Origin: an uncultured Paracoccaceae bacterium
GTDB lineage: Bacteria > Pseudomonadota > Alphaproteobacteria > Rhodobacterales > Rhodobacteraceae
Assembly (NCBI GenBank): GCA_947488605.1
Contig: CANKZJ010000005.1
Span: forward strand, 62,001-126,000
Length of the DNA: 64,000 nucleotides
Direction: 5' to 3'
The stretch's first letter is position 1. The number at the start of each line of letters is the position of its first letter. Below, piece after piece: positions 41,944-50,897 of this stretch. The position numbers and the translations under genes are program-made. Below the pieces are notes generated by a model that saw nothing but the letters and a program-made list of their open reading frames with translations, searched no databases and had not been told where the DNA came from.

Positions 41944-42458
41944 AAGACATCTTTCTGAATTCTTCGTATTTCGACCACAATTTGATGTGCTTCATAGATG
42001 TCCTGAAAGACGAGTTTTTCGGCATCTGTGTTGCGGAGGATGATGCTGGGGGGCTCGCCATCTTCAACTTCGATAGCGGTTCTTTGGGTCATTGGAATGC
42101 AAGACAGACGGACCTTACCAAACAAAGTGCGATATCTCTTGCAAGCCCGTGATCGCGTCACAAAATATTCGGTCCGACCTTGCGTTATCATTGGCCTCAA
42201 GACCCATCCAAACGCCTTCCAAATACCGGCTAATATGAAGAGAACCCCGATCACTGTACCCGGATCGCCAACTCGATAGCCGGTGACGAAAGCGGCGCAC
42301 CCTATCGTTACGATCACGAGGCCAAAAATGACGTCTTTGATCTTTGATTTCTGGAAGCGGATTGCCCTATCGGGTCGTCCACGCCAAAGAACTGTCTCGT
42401 CCGTGTCAGAAACACTGTTTTGATCGATATGATCGTTTGTGTTCAGTGCCAGCGTCAT
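41940..42458 (-). CDS. Membrane protein with PH-like domain, in the pyrB operon
   Basis: The 172-residue protein has two hydrophobic segments (about residues 43-60 and 66-88) flanked by WRGRPD and a C-terminal beta-rich region with TEYFVTRSRACKRYRT and RNTDAEKLVFQDI, like bacterial PH-domain membrane proteins. Its function is unknown. It overlaps both the upstream unknown gene and the dihydroorotase-like gene by four bases, so it is translated with the pyrimidine enzymes. Confidence 0.8.
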   Translation of the reverse strand: MTLALNTNDHIDQNSVSDTDETVLWRGRPDRAIRFQKSKIKDVIFGLVIVTIGCAAFVTGYRVGDPGTVIGVLFILAGIWKAFGWVLRPMITQGRTEYFVTRSRACKRYRTLFGKVRLSCIPMTQRTAIEVEDGEPPSIILRNTDAEKLVFQDIYEAHQIVVEIRRIQKDVL

Positions 42459-43009
42459 CCGCCCACCCAGATAATGAGGCCCACAAATGCAAACATGGCA
42501 ATCAACGCGTACATCGCAATCATGCCGCCGACGCGTGCATCAGACTTGGGCGGTTTGCCGATAGGTGCGTCTTGCGACCCTTTCGCCCCGTCCGAAGGGA
42601 GAGGTTCGAATTTCACACTCGCACCTTCTTCGGTGTAGGTGCCGATCCATTTCAGCGGGGCTGTTGGTGTGATGGTTGCCTCATGGCCGCCAAAGGCCGA
42701 CGAGAGCACGATCAACACATGACCGCTCATCGCGTTGAGGCGTGACGCATGCGGCTTTACGTCCGCTGCGGCGACGCCCAAACCTTCAGTCAGATAACCT
42801 GCAAGGCCAACACCTTCGAGATTGCTGAGCGGGAATAGTTCGACAAAGTCGCTGTCGAGGTAGGTGACACCTAACGCGCGATTGATCGGCGCTGGCGTGT
42901 TCTCATCCGGGCTTTCGGTAAAACTGGCGGCTTGTTCGGTCGTCAGATTGGCGATGAAAATGCGGATGACACCGCGTTCGGTTGCTGTGACGTGGAATGT
43001 CTCGCTCAC
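42455..43009 (-). CDS. Tail-anchored protein of unknown function, in the pyrB operon
   Basis: The 184-residue protein has an N-terminal soluble region ([19 protein letters not shown]), a polar linker (about 130-160) and a single C-terminal transmembrane helix ([21 protein letters not shown]). This makes it a C-tail-anchored inner-membrane protein with the bulk in the cytoplasm. I recognise no domain. It overlaps pyrB by four bases upstream and the PH-like gene by four bases downstream. Confidence 0.8.
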   Translation of the reverse strand: MSETFHVTATERGVIRIFIANLTTEQAASFTESPDENTPAPINRALGVTYLDSDFVELFPLSNLEGVGLAGYLTEGLGVAAADVKPHASRLNAMSGHVLIVLSSAFGGHEATITPTAPLKWIGTYTEEGASVKFEPLPSDGAKGSQDAPIGKPPKSDARVGGMIAMYALIAMFAFVGLIIWVGG

Positions 43010-43962
43010 ACCATCACCTCTTGTGGACCGCGGTTTGCGCGCATGTTTTGCGCCAGCAGATCCATTGCGGCCATGCGGACAGCGACGCCCATTTCGACCT
43101 GTTCTTGGATGACAGACCGGTTGATGTCGTCGGCGATTGTCCCGTCAATTTCCACGCCGCGGTTCATCGGACCGGGATGCATGACGATGGCGTCGGGTTT
43201 GGCATGGGTGAGCTTTGCCGCGTCCAGTCCGTAACGGTGAAAATATTCCCGCTCAGACGGGATAAACCCGCCGTCCATGCGTTCCTTTTGCAGGCGGAGC
43301 ATCATCACGACATCGACGTCTTTAAGGCCTTCTTCCATGTTTTCAAACACCTCGCAGCCAAAGTCGGCAACGCCTGATGGCATTAGCGTGGGCGGTGCGA
43401 TCAGCCTGATCCGGTTTTCCATTTTTCCCAGAAGCATGATGTTGGACCGCGCGACGCGACTATGCGCAATATCGCCACAAATCGCGATGGAAAGGCGATG
43501 CAGGCGGCCTTTGGCGCGGCGGATTGTCAAAGCGTCCAGCAACGCTTGGGTCGGATGTTCGTGCTTGCCGTCGCCTGCGTTTAGAACTGCGCAGTTTACT
43601 TTTTGCGCCAGCAGATCGACAGCGCCGGAATGCGGGTGCCGCACGACCAGCAGATCCGGCCGCATGGCGTTCAGCGTTAGTGCCGTGTCAATCAGCGTTT
43701 CGCCCTTTTTGATGGACGACGCTTGCATACCCATGTTCATGACATCGGCCCCCAGCCGTTTGCCTGCCAACTCAAAACTGGCCTGCGTGCGGGTCGAGTT
43801 TTCAAAGAACATGTTGATCTGCGTCAGCCCGGCCAGCACATCGCGGTGGGCGATGCCGCGCCGGTTATGATCGGCGTAGCTGTCGGCCAGATCAAGAAGC
43901 GTGGTGATTTCGGTAGGGTGAAGAGGTTCGATGCCCAAAAGATGCTTGGCGCGGAATGTCAT
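43006..43962 (-). CDS. pyrB: Aspartate carbamoyltransferase catalytic subunit
   Basis: PyrB joins carbamoyl phosphate and aspartate in pyrimidine synthesis. The 318-residue protein has the carbamoyl-phosphate loop [13 protein letters not shown] near residues 51-63, [14 protein letters not shown] and the aspartate-binding [12 protein letters not shown], so it looks fully active. No regulatory PyrI is present. It heads the five-gene overlapping operon and is divergent from the uracil-DNA glycosylase gene across about 100 bases. Confidence 0.96.
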   Translation of the reverse strand: MTFRAKHLLGIEPLHPTEITTLLDLADSYADHNRRGIAHRDVLAGLTQINMFFENSTRTQASFELAGKRLGADVMNMGMQASSIKKGETLIDTALTLNAMRPDLLVVRHPHSGAVDLLAQKVNCAVLNAGDGKHEHPTQALLDALTIRRAKGRLHRLSIAICGDIAHSRVARSNIMLLGKMENRIRLIAPPTLMPSGVADFGCEVFENMEEGLKDVDVVMMLRLQKERMDGGFIPSEREYFHRYGLDAAKLTHAKPDAIVMHPGPMNRGVEIDGTIADDINRSVIQEQVEMGVAVRMAAMDLLAQNMRANRGPQEVMV

Positions 43963-44066
43963 GGGACCCTCATATCAGCAGTTCGAGGTCTTATAGGCGC
44001 GTCGCGTGCCTGCATCAATGCCACAAGCACTGCACATCCGTGCCGATCCGTCATAACGTAGGGGCG

Positions 44067-44858
44067 ATGGATTCGAGCGAGACATATTGGAACGACCGCG
44101 CACTGCTAGAGTGGCAGGTCGAATTAGGGGCGACAGATGCTATTCTGGACGCGCCAGTGGACCGTTATGCTTTGGAAGCAGCGAAGCCTGCGCCAAAGGC
44201 CGCGGCACCAGACAAGCCCCAAAATACGCCACCCCCGATCCCGCAAGCCGCCGAAGTTGATGCGGTCGGATCGGCAAGAACAGCGGCAGCTACGGCCTCT
44301 GATCTGGATGCACTCGCCGCGGCCATGCAGGCATTTGAGCATTGCGAGCTGAAACGCGGCGCGCGGAGTTTTGTGTTTTCGGACGGACAACCATCGGCGC
44401 GTGTTATGATTATCGGTGAGGCGCCGGGACGTGAAGAGGACCGCGCGGGAAGGCCTTTTGTGGGGCGTGCAGGGCAATTGCTTGATCGGATGCTGGATGC
44501 GATCAAGATGGGACGCAATGCAGAGGATGCCGCGCGTGCGGTCTATATCACCAACGTCTTGCCGTGGCGTCCGCCATCAAACCGGACACCGGACGCATCT
44601 GAAATCGCGATGATGTTGCCGTTCGTTGAGCGCCATATTGCCCTCGCCAATCCCGATATTGTCGTCTTGATGGGCAACACGCCGTGTCAGGCTTTGCTAG
44701 GCCGTACTGGGATTACCCGCATGCGGGGCACCTGGGTTGAAGTGCTGGGCAAGCCCTGCTTGCCGATGTTCCACCCGGCCTATTTGTTGCGCAATCCGGC
44801 TGCCAAGCGTGAGGCTTGGGCGGATTTGTTGGAATTGAACGCCCGTTTGCGGGACTGA
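44067..44858 (+). CDS. Family-4-type uracil-DNA glycosylase lacking most Fe-S cysteines
   Basis: The protein removes uracil from DNA. The 263-residue form from ATG 44067 has motif GEAPGREEDRAGRPFVGRAG (117-136) and HPAYLLRNP (236-244), both canonical for family 4. Of the four expected [4Fe-4S] cysteines only the second, C93, aligns. The first is F90, the KCRPP cysteine is W167 (PWRPP) and the helix cysteine is M183. C207 and C231 are not in ligand positions. A poly-Pro/Ala linker spans about 40-75. It is followed after 12 bases by a secreted protein gene and moaB. Confidence 0.9.
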   Translation: MDSSETYWNDRALLEWQVELGATDAILDAPVDRYALEAAKPAPKAAAPDKPQNTPPPIPQAAEVDAVGSARTAAATASDLDALAAAMQAFEHCELKRGARSFVFSDGQPSARVMIIGEAPGREEDRAGRPFVGRAGQLLDRMLDAIKMGRNAEDAARAVYITNVLPWRPPSNRTPDASEIAMMLPFVERHIALANPDIVVLMGNTPCQALLGRTGITRMRGTWVEVLGKPCLPMFHPAYLLRNPAAKREAWADLLELNARLRD

Positions 44859-44870
44859 GAAGGGTTTTTG

Positions 44871-45425
44871 ATGAAACGACTTGCGATGATAGCGGCGCTC
44901 TGTGCAGGGCCGTTGGCGGCTGATCCGTTGGATTTGATTGACTATGAAGCGCTGTTTGACCAGAGCGCTTCAGATGTCGAAGATGTCTCGGAGATGCGGT
45001 CGCTTTTGCGGATTGGTGACGTGACGCTTATCCGTGATGAGAGTTTGCCGCGCGGCTATACCGGCCTTGATGAAGGCGGTCAGGGCGCGATGGGTTGTTT
45101 CGTGAGCATCTTGGCGACAATAGAAAGCGCGATGCAGGCATGCGAGGCGGAGTTGCCGCAAGAGCAGGCGGAAACGCAACGGACCTACCTTACTCAAGCA
45201 CTGACGTTCTATGCGCAAAACGTGGTGCCGCAGGCATCGTTTGATGTGGTAGAGGAACGCTACAACGCGCTCGTCTCGTCGCAAATCGAAGGCGCGCGGC
45301 CCTTCTGTTCTAATCTTGATTTAATAACGACGCTTGCAGATCGTGTTTTCTCGGCCGAAGGTGAGGCTGAGGTCAACGGCATGATGTCTACACCCCGTTT
45401 GCCGGTTGCGAACCCGTGTTTGTGA
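44871..45425 (+). CDS. Secreted protein of unknown function
   Basis: The 184-residue protein starts at ATG 44871 (MKRLAMIAALCAGPLAADP) and has a signal peptide cut near residue 17. The mature protein is acidic and helical with cysteines in GCFVSI, AMQACEA, RPFCSN and NPCL, so it may hold two disulfides. No family is recognised. It sits between the glycosylase gene and moaB (7 bases before the latter), so co-transcription is likely. Confidence 0.75.
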   Translation: MKRLAMIAALCAGPLAADPLDLIDYEALFDQSASDVEDVSEMRSLLRIGDVTLIRDESLPRGYTGLDEGGQGAMGCFVSILATIESAMQACEAELPQEQAETQRTYLTQALTFYAQNVVPQASFDVVEERYNALVSSQIEGARPFCSNLDLITTLADRVFSAEGEAEVNGMMSTPRLPVANPCL

Positions 45426-45432
45426 GGGTCGG

Positions 45433-45975
45433 ATGAGCCGTATTGATGAAACCAAGGATTTTGTCCCTATCCGCATTGCTGTCCTGACGGTCAGTGATAC
45501 GCGCCAGATTGCAGATGACAAATCGGGTCAGACGCTAGCTGATCGTATCGTGGCGGCGGGACACACTTTGGCTGATCGCAAGATAATAGCGGATGAGCGG
45601 GACCAGATAGCGGACCAACTGCGTGCATGGTGTGTGGACGATGCTATCGATGTCGTGATTTCAACGGGTGGGACGGGGCTGACTGGTCGCGATGTTACTG
45701 TCGAGGCGCACCGCGATGTCTATGAAAAAGAGATTGATGCGTTTGGCACGGTCTTCACCATCGTCAGCATGCAAAAGATTGGCACAAGCGCTGTCCAAAG
45801 CCGTGCAACGGCGGGTGTGGCGCAAGGTACTTATCTTTTCGCGCTGCCCGGATCGCCGGGGGCTTGCAAGGACGCATGGGACGAAATTTTGCTCAAACAG
45901 CTCGATTATCGTCACCGACCCTGTAATTTTGTAGAAATAATGCCGCGTTTGGACGAACATTTGCGACGGAAATAA
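45433..45975 (+). CDS. moaB: Molybdenum cofactor biosynthesis protein MoaB
   Basis: MoaB or MogA-type proteins adenylylate molybdopterin before MoeA inserts molybdate. The 180-residue protein (ATG 45433, MSRIDETKDFVPIRIAVLTVSDTR) has the MoCF motifs VISTGGTGLTGRDVT and FALPGSPGACKDAWDEIL. It supplies the substrate for the MoeA fusion encoded 21 kb away at 22197-24293. A longer start at 45406 overlaps the upstream gene and is not conserved. Confidence 0.94.
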   Translation: MSRIDETKDFVPIRIAVLTVSDTRQIADDKSGQTLADRIVAAGHTLADRKIIADERDQIADQLRAWCVDDAIDVVISTGGTGLTGRDVTVEAHRDVYEKEIDAFGTVFTIVSMQKIGTSAVQSRATAGVAQGTYLFALPGSPGACKDAWDEILLKQLDYRHRPCNFVEIMPRLDEHLRRK

Positions 45976-46047
45976 CGCCTGCGTGCGTATCACTGGAAAG
46001 CGCGGGCCGTTCGCCTAAGTTCAAATGGCAGGCCAAGGATAATTATA

Positions 46048-47502
46048 ATGCGGTTTCTACGTCGAAGTTTGACGGGTGTTTTCTTGCTGGCGGTCACGCT
46101 GGCGCTGATCGCGTGGGCGGGTGGCATGGTGCGCGGCGCTGTCACCGAGCGCATGAACGAAGAGCCGCGTAGTTTTCCACAAAGAGAACGTGTCTTGGCG
46201 GTGAACGTTGTGACGCTGACGCCGGAAACGATTGTTCCTGAACTTGTTGTCTTTGGCGAGTTGCGCAGCCAACGCACGCTTGATTTGCGCAGTGCCACGG
46301 GTGGTACGGTTTTATCTGCCGCAGATGCATTGGTTGAAGGTGGTACAGTCGAGGCTGGGCAGTTGTTGCTGCGCATTAACCCCGTTGAGGCGCAAGCGGC
46401 GCTAGACCGTGCACGCGCAGATCTGCAAGATGGGCAGGCCGAATTACGCGATGCAGAACGCGCCTTGATCTTGGCCGAGGACGAGTTGGTCGCGGCAAGA
46501 GCACAAGCCACGTTGCGCGAGCAAGCGCTCTCCCGCGCCAAAGATTTGGAAACACGCGGGGTTGGTACGGCCGCAGCGGTTGAAACGGCGGAACTTGCAG
46601 CATCATCCGCACAAGCATCTGTTTTGACGCGCAGGCAGGCCGTCGCATCTGCGCAAGCCCGGATCGATCAGGCGACAACCCGGCTGGCGCGTGCCGAAAT
46701 TGGCGTAGGCGAAGCCGAACGCGCCGTTGCAGATACGGAGGTTTTTGCCGCTTTCGACGGAACCCTGGCAGATGTGACAATCAGCCCCGGAGGCCGCGTG
46801 ACGGCAAATGAACGCTTTGCGCAGCTTGTTGATCCAACACGCCTAGAGGTGTCGTTTCGGGTATCCACATCACAATATGCGCGGCTTTTGGACGACGCAG
46901 GCAGCCTGATCAAAGCACCGATTACTGTCACGCTGGATGTCTCGGGGGTGAATTTACGTGCCGAAGGCCAAATCACGCGTGAGGGCGCGACGGTTGGTGC
47001 CGGCCAAACAGGCCGACTGCTGTTTGCGCAACTTGACGCGGCCCCAGGGTTTCGTCCCGGTGATTTCGTGACCGTGCGGATCAATGAGCCTGCGTTGGAT
47101 GGTGTTGCACGTGTGCCAGCCACGGCGGTGGCGGCTGATCAGACAGTTCTGGTGGTCGGTGAAGAAGATCGCCTTAGCGCGGCTGACGTAACTTTGCTGC
47201 GCCGTCAGGGAGATGATGTGATCATCTCGGTTGACAATGTGGCGGGGGCTACGATTGTCGCAGAACGTTCGCCTTTGTTGGGGGCAGGGATCAAGGTCCG
47301 TCCGATCCAACCCGGTGTTGCCGAAGAAGACGCCGTGCCAGAAATGATAGCACTTGATGATGCGCGGCGCGCAAAGCTGATCGCGTTTGTCAGCGAAGGC
47401 CGCATGCCAGATGATGTCAAAGCGCGGATCATTGGGCAACTGGAAGAGGACGAAGTGTCCTCGGAGACAGTAACGCGCCTTGAGCGCCGGATGGGCAGCT
47501 GA
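46048..47502 (+). CDS. RND efflux periplasmic adaptor (HlyD/AcrA family)
   Basis: The 484-residue membrane fusion protein has an N-terminal anchor (about residues 8-30), a lipoyl half-motif (VEAGQLLLRINP), a long alpha-hairpin coiled coil (about 105-210, rich in RAQATLREQAL) and beta-barrel domains. It links the inner-membrane pump to an outer-membrane channel. AAGGA precedes the ATG. Its stop overlaps the pump start (TGATG). The C-terminal extension of about 60 residues is longer than in AcrA. Confidence 0.92.
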   Translation: MRFLRRSLTGVFLLAVTLALIAWAGGMVRGAVTERMNEEPRSFPQRERVLAVNVVTLTPETIVPELVVFGELRSQRTLDLRSATGGTVLSAADALVEGGTVEAGQLLLRINPVEAQAALDRARADLQDGQAELRDAERALILAEDELVAARAQATLREQALSRAKDLETRGVGTAAAVETAELAASSAQASVLTRRQAVASAQARIDQATTRLARAEIGVGEAERAVADTEVFAAFDGTLADVTISPGGRVTANERFAQLVDPTRLEVSFRVSTSQYARLLDDAGSLIKAPITVTLDVSGVNLRAEGQITREGATVGAGQTGRLLFAQLDAAPGFRPGDFVTVRINEPALDGVARVPATAVAADQTVLVVGEEDRLSAADVTLLRRQGDDVIISVDNVAGATIVAERSPLLGAGIKVRPIQPGVAEEDAVPEMIALDDARRAKLIAFVSEGRMPDDVKARIIGQLEEDEVSSETVTRLERRMGS

Positions 47503-50500
47503 TGGTCACGGGCGGCGAGAAGCTCAACGCGGGCGCGGGCGGTATCCTGTCCTATTTCACGCGGCATCGCACGGCAGCGAACCTGTTGCTGGTTTTGATG
47601 CTGACGGCTGGGCTTTTTGCCTTTCCCAACATGCGCGCGCAATTCTTTCCCGATGTGGTTGTCGATGATCTGACCGTTTCTGTCGCATGGGATGGTGCCG
47701 GTGCCGAAGATGTCGATGCCGCCATTGTGCAGGTCTTGGAACCAGTGCTTTTGGGTGTCGAAGGGGTGACGTCATCGTCATCGACGTCCCGCGAGGGGAG
47801 TGCGTCTATTCGGATCGAATTCGACCCCGGCTATGACATCGACCGCGCTGCCGAAGATGTGCAATTAGCAGTCGATAGTGCAACCAACCTCCCTGCCGAT
47901 GCCGAGGACCCAACTGTACGCCGCGGCGGCTGGTCTGATCGTGTCACAGATGTTGTCATCACCGGACCAGTTGGCGTTGACCAATTAGGCCGTTTTGCCG
48001 ACGAGCTTTCGACGCGCCTGTTTGCAGCAGGTGTGACGCAAGTGATTGTGCAAGGCGTTGCAGCGCCTTCGACGATTGTCGAGGTGCCATCGCTTTCGCT
48101 TGTGCAACACGACATCGGATTATCTGACATATCCCAACGCATCGCCGAAGAGGCAGAGGCGGACCCCGCTGGCGATGTCTCGGCCAATGCCCGCGTGCGG
48201 ACGGGCGTGGCCAAGCGAAGTGCAGAAGACATCGGCGCGATTGTTTTGCGCTCAAACCCCGATGGATCGCAGCTGACGATTGATGATGTCGCAACCGTGC
48301 GTGTCGAAGGTGCAGACCGCGAGCGCGCTTACTTTGTCGGCGAAAACCCTGCAATTAAGATACGTGTCCTGCGATCTGCGCAGGGCGACGCGATTGGCAT
48401 GCAGACCACGGTCGAGCAGGTCGCGAACGAGCTGACAGCGTCGCTGCCCAATGGTGTGTCTATTGAACTGACCAATGGCCGTGCCGAACTGATTACCGCG
48501 CGCTTGGATATCTTGCTTGATAACGGCCTTACCGGATTGATGTTAGTTGTGGCCTTGCTGTTCTTGTTCCTGAATGCCCGCACCGCGTTCTGGGTCGCCT
48601 TTGGCATTCCGGTTGCGATGCTGGCAGCAATTGCGCTGATGTATGCCGTTGGCATCACGATCAATATGATCTCGCTTTTTGCGCTGATCATCACGTTAGG
48701 CATCGTGGTGGATGACGCGATCGTTGTGGGCGAACATGCTGATTTTAGGGTCAGGCATTTGGGAGAGGATCCCAAAGTTGCCGCTGAAAAAGCCGCGAAA
48801 CGGATGTTCAGCCCGGTCTTTTCAGCGACGATAACAACGATCATTGCGTTCTTTGGCTTGGTCGTGATCGGTGGCCGTTTTGGCGATTTGATATCCGACA
48901 TTCCGTTCACCGTGATTGTGGTGTTGATCGCCAGTCTGATCGAATGCTTCTTGATCCTGCCAAACCACCTTGCACATTCTATGGCCCATTCGGCCAAGGA
49001 GCATTGGTATGACTGGCCGTCACGCACCGTGAACCGTGGTTTTGATTGGTTCAAGGAAACGCTGTTTCGCCCGTTCATGGGCTATGTGATCAAGGCGCGT
49101 TATCCGGTCTTTGCGATGGCGCTTGTTCTGCTTGCCAGTCAAATAAGCCTTTTCATCAAAGGCGACGTAAGCTGGCGGTTTTTTAATTCACCCGAGCAAA
49201 GCCAAGTCACCGGCAATTTCGCAATGCTGCCCGGTGCGACGCGCGACGACACCATTGAGATGATGCGCGAAATGCAGCGCGCAACAGAAGCCTTGGGCGC
49301 TGAATACGAGGCCGAGCATGGCGTGAACCCGCTACAATTCGTTGTGGCAGAAGTGGGTGGCAACTCCGGTCGTGCAATTGCCGGGTCCGATACCAAGGAC
49401 GCCGATCAATTGGGGTCGATCACGATTGAATTGATTGATGCCGATAGCCGCCCCTACACAAGCTTTGCGTTTGTGGCGGCGTTGCAGGAAAGCGTTGTGC
49501 AGCACCCGATGGCCGAAACGGTCAGCTTCCGGCGGTGGGGCTCTGGTCCTGGCGCCGACAGTCTGGATGTGCAGATGTTTGGCGCTGACAGCGATACGCT
49601 GAAAGCGGCCGCCGAAGGGCTCAAGACTGCGTTGGCGCAGTTCCCCGAGATTTCTGGTCTGGAAGATACGCTTGCCTACGACAAAGAAGAGCTGATCTTG
49701 GAATTGACCCCGCAGGGTGATGCGTTGGGCCTGAGCATTGATGGATTGGGTCGCGTTCTGCGTAATCGGCTGGGCGGGTTGGAAGCGGCAAGTTTCCCCG
49801 ATGGTGCGCGGTCAGCCACGATCAGGGTGGAACTGCCAGCGTCGGAGTTGTCGGCAGATTTCCTTGACCTGACGCAGATACGAACACCTGAGGGTATTTA
49901 TGTTCCATTGGCGGATGTCGTCACCGTTCAAAGCCGCACTGGCTTTTCGACTGTGCGCCGCGAGAATGGCATTCAGCTTATCTCGGTTATTGGTGATCTG
50001 GATGATGAAGATGCGGCCCGCGCGACGGAAATTCAGCAAATTATCAGTGATGATATTCTGCCGCGCGTCGAGAGTGATTTCGGGATTGAAACGATGCTGT
50101 CGGGCCAAAGCGAGCAAGAGCAGCGGTTCTTGAATGATGCGCGGACAGGCCTGATTCTGGTGCTTTTGGGGATTTACCTGACACTGTCATGGATTTTCAG
50201 TAGCTGGACCCGGCCCGTTGTCGTGATGTCGATCATACCGTTCGCATTGGTAGGCACGATTTACGGTCACCATGTTTGGGGTATCCCAATGAGCATGTTT
50301 ACGGTCGTTGGCCTGATCGGCATGGTGGGCATTATCATCAACGACAGTATCGTACTTGTGACGACGGTCGATGAATATGCCGAGGATCGTGGTTTAGTGC
50401 CCGCAATTATTGATGGCACCGTTGACCGTTTGCGCCCTGTGATGCTGACAACATTGACGACTGTGCTGGGCCTGACACCGCTGCTCTATGAAGGGTCTAA

Positions 50501-50897
50501 TCAGGCTGAGTTTCTCAAACCAACCGTGGTGACTCTGGTCTTTGGATTAGCCTTTGGCATGGTGCTGGTGTTGCTGATTGTGCCGTCCGTTATGGCCATG
50601 CAGGCGGACGTGTACCGGCAGGTGCAGTCCGCAAAGCGGGCGTTGCGCGGGCGTAGACTGGCGATGTTTGTCCCTGCGGGTTTAGGTGCTTTGGGTGCAT
50701 TGGTGTTGTTTGCATCGACCGTTGGACCGATCGTGTTGACGGGTGCGCCGTTACCCGCTGTCGCCACCGTTTTGCCGATGCTGAATGGCGGGATGGCTGC
50801 TGCGTTTGGCCTGTTTGTCGCAGGACTGATGGTGCTTTTGTTAGCGATCTATGTCATCGCGTTGCTTGGCCAAGGCCTGCGCCGCGCCCGCAGTTAA
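47502..50897 (+). CDS. RND efflux transporter permease subunit (AcrB/MexB superfamily)
   Basis: The 1131-residue inner-membrane pump has twelve membrane segments and two large periplasmic loops. The proton-relay aspartates lie in GIVVDDAIVVGEH of the fourth segment, and the second half mirrors it (GMVGIIINDSIVLV). It is longer than AcrB (about 1050) owing to a C-terminal extension with two extra hydrophobic segments (about 1050-1125). No TolC-like gene is adjacent. Substrates cannot be inferred. It ends in a four-base overlap with the convergent DsbD-like gene. Confidence 0.93.
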   Translation: MVTGGEKLNAGAGGILSYFTRHRTAANLLLVLMLTAGLFAFPNMRAQFFPDVVVDDLTVSVAWDGAGAEDVDAAIVQVLEPVLLGVEGVTSSSSTSREGSASIRIEFDPGYDIDRAAEDVQLAVDSATNLPADAEDPTVRRGGWSDRVTDVVITGPVGVDQLGRFADELSTRLFAAGVTQVIVQGVAAPSTIVEVPSLSLVQHDIGLSDISQRIAEEAEADPAGDVSANARVRTGVAKRSAEDIGAIVLRSNPDGSQLTIDDVATVRVEGADRERAYFVGENPAIKIRVLRSAQGDAIGMQTTVEQVANELTASLPNGVSIELTNGRAELITARLDILLDNGLTGLMLVVALLFLFLNARTAFWVAFGIPVAMLAAIALMYAVGITINMISLFALIITLGIVVDDAIVVGEHADFRVRHLGEDPKVAAEKAAKRMFSPVFSATITTIIAFFGLVVIGGRFGDLISDIPFTVIVVLIASLIECFLILPNHLAHSMAHSAKEHWYDWPSRTVNRGFDWFKETLFRPFMGYVIKARYPVFAMALVLLASQISLFIKGDVSWRFFNSPEQSQVTGNFAMLPGATRDDTIEMMREMQRATEALGAEYEAEHGVNPLQFVVAEVGGNSGRAIAGSDTKDADQLGSITIELIDADSRPYTSFAFVAALQESVVQHPMAETVSFRRWGSGPGADSLDVQMFGADSDTLKAAAEGLKTALAQFPEISGLEDTLAYDKEELILELTPQGDALGLSIDGLGRVLRNRLGGLEAASFPDGARSATIRVELPASELSADFLDLTQIRTPEGIYVPLADVVTVQSRTGFSTVRRENGIQLISVIGDLDDEDAARATEIQQIISDDILPRVESDFGIETMLSGQSEQEQRFLNDARTGLILVLLGIYLTLSWIFSSWTRPVVVMSIIPFALVGTIYGHHVWGIPMSMFTVVGLIGMVGIIINDSIVLVTTVDEYAEDRGLVPAIIDGTVDRLRPVMLTTLTTVLGLTPLLYEGSNQAEFLKPTVVTLVFGLAFGMVLVLLIVPSVMAMQADVYRQVQSAKRALRGRRLAMFVPAGLGALGALVLFASTVGPIVLTGAPLPAVATVLPMLNGGMAAAFGLFVAGLMVLLLAIYVIALLGQGLRRARS

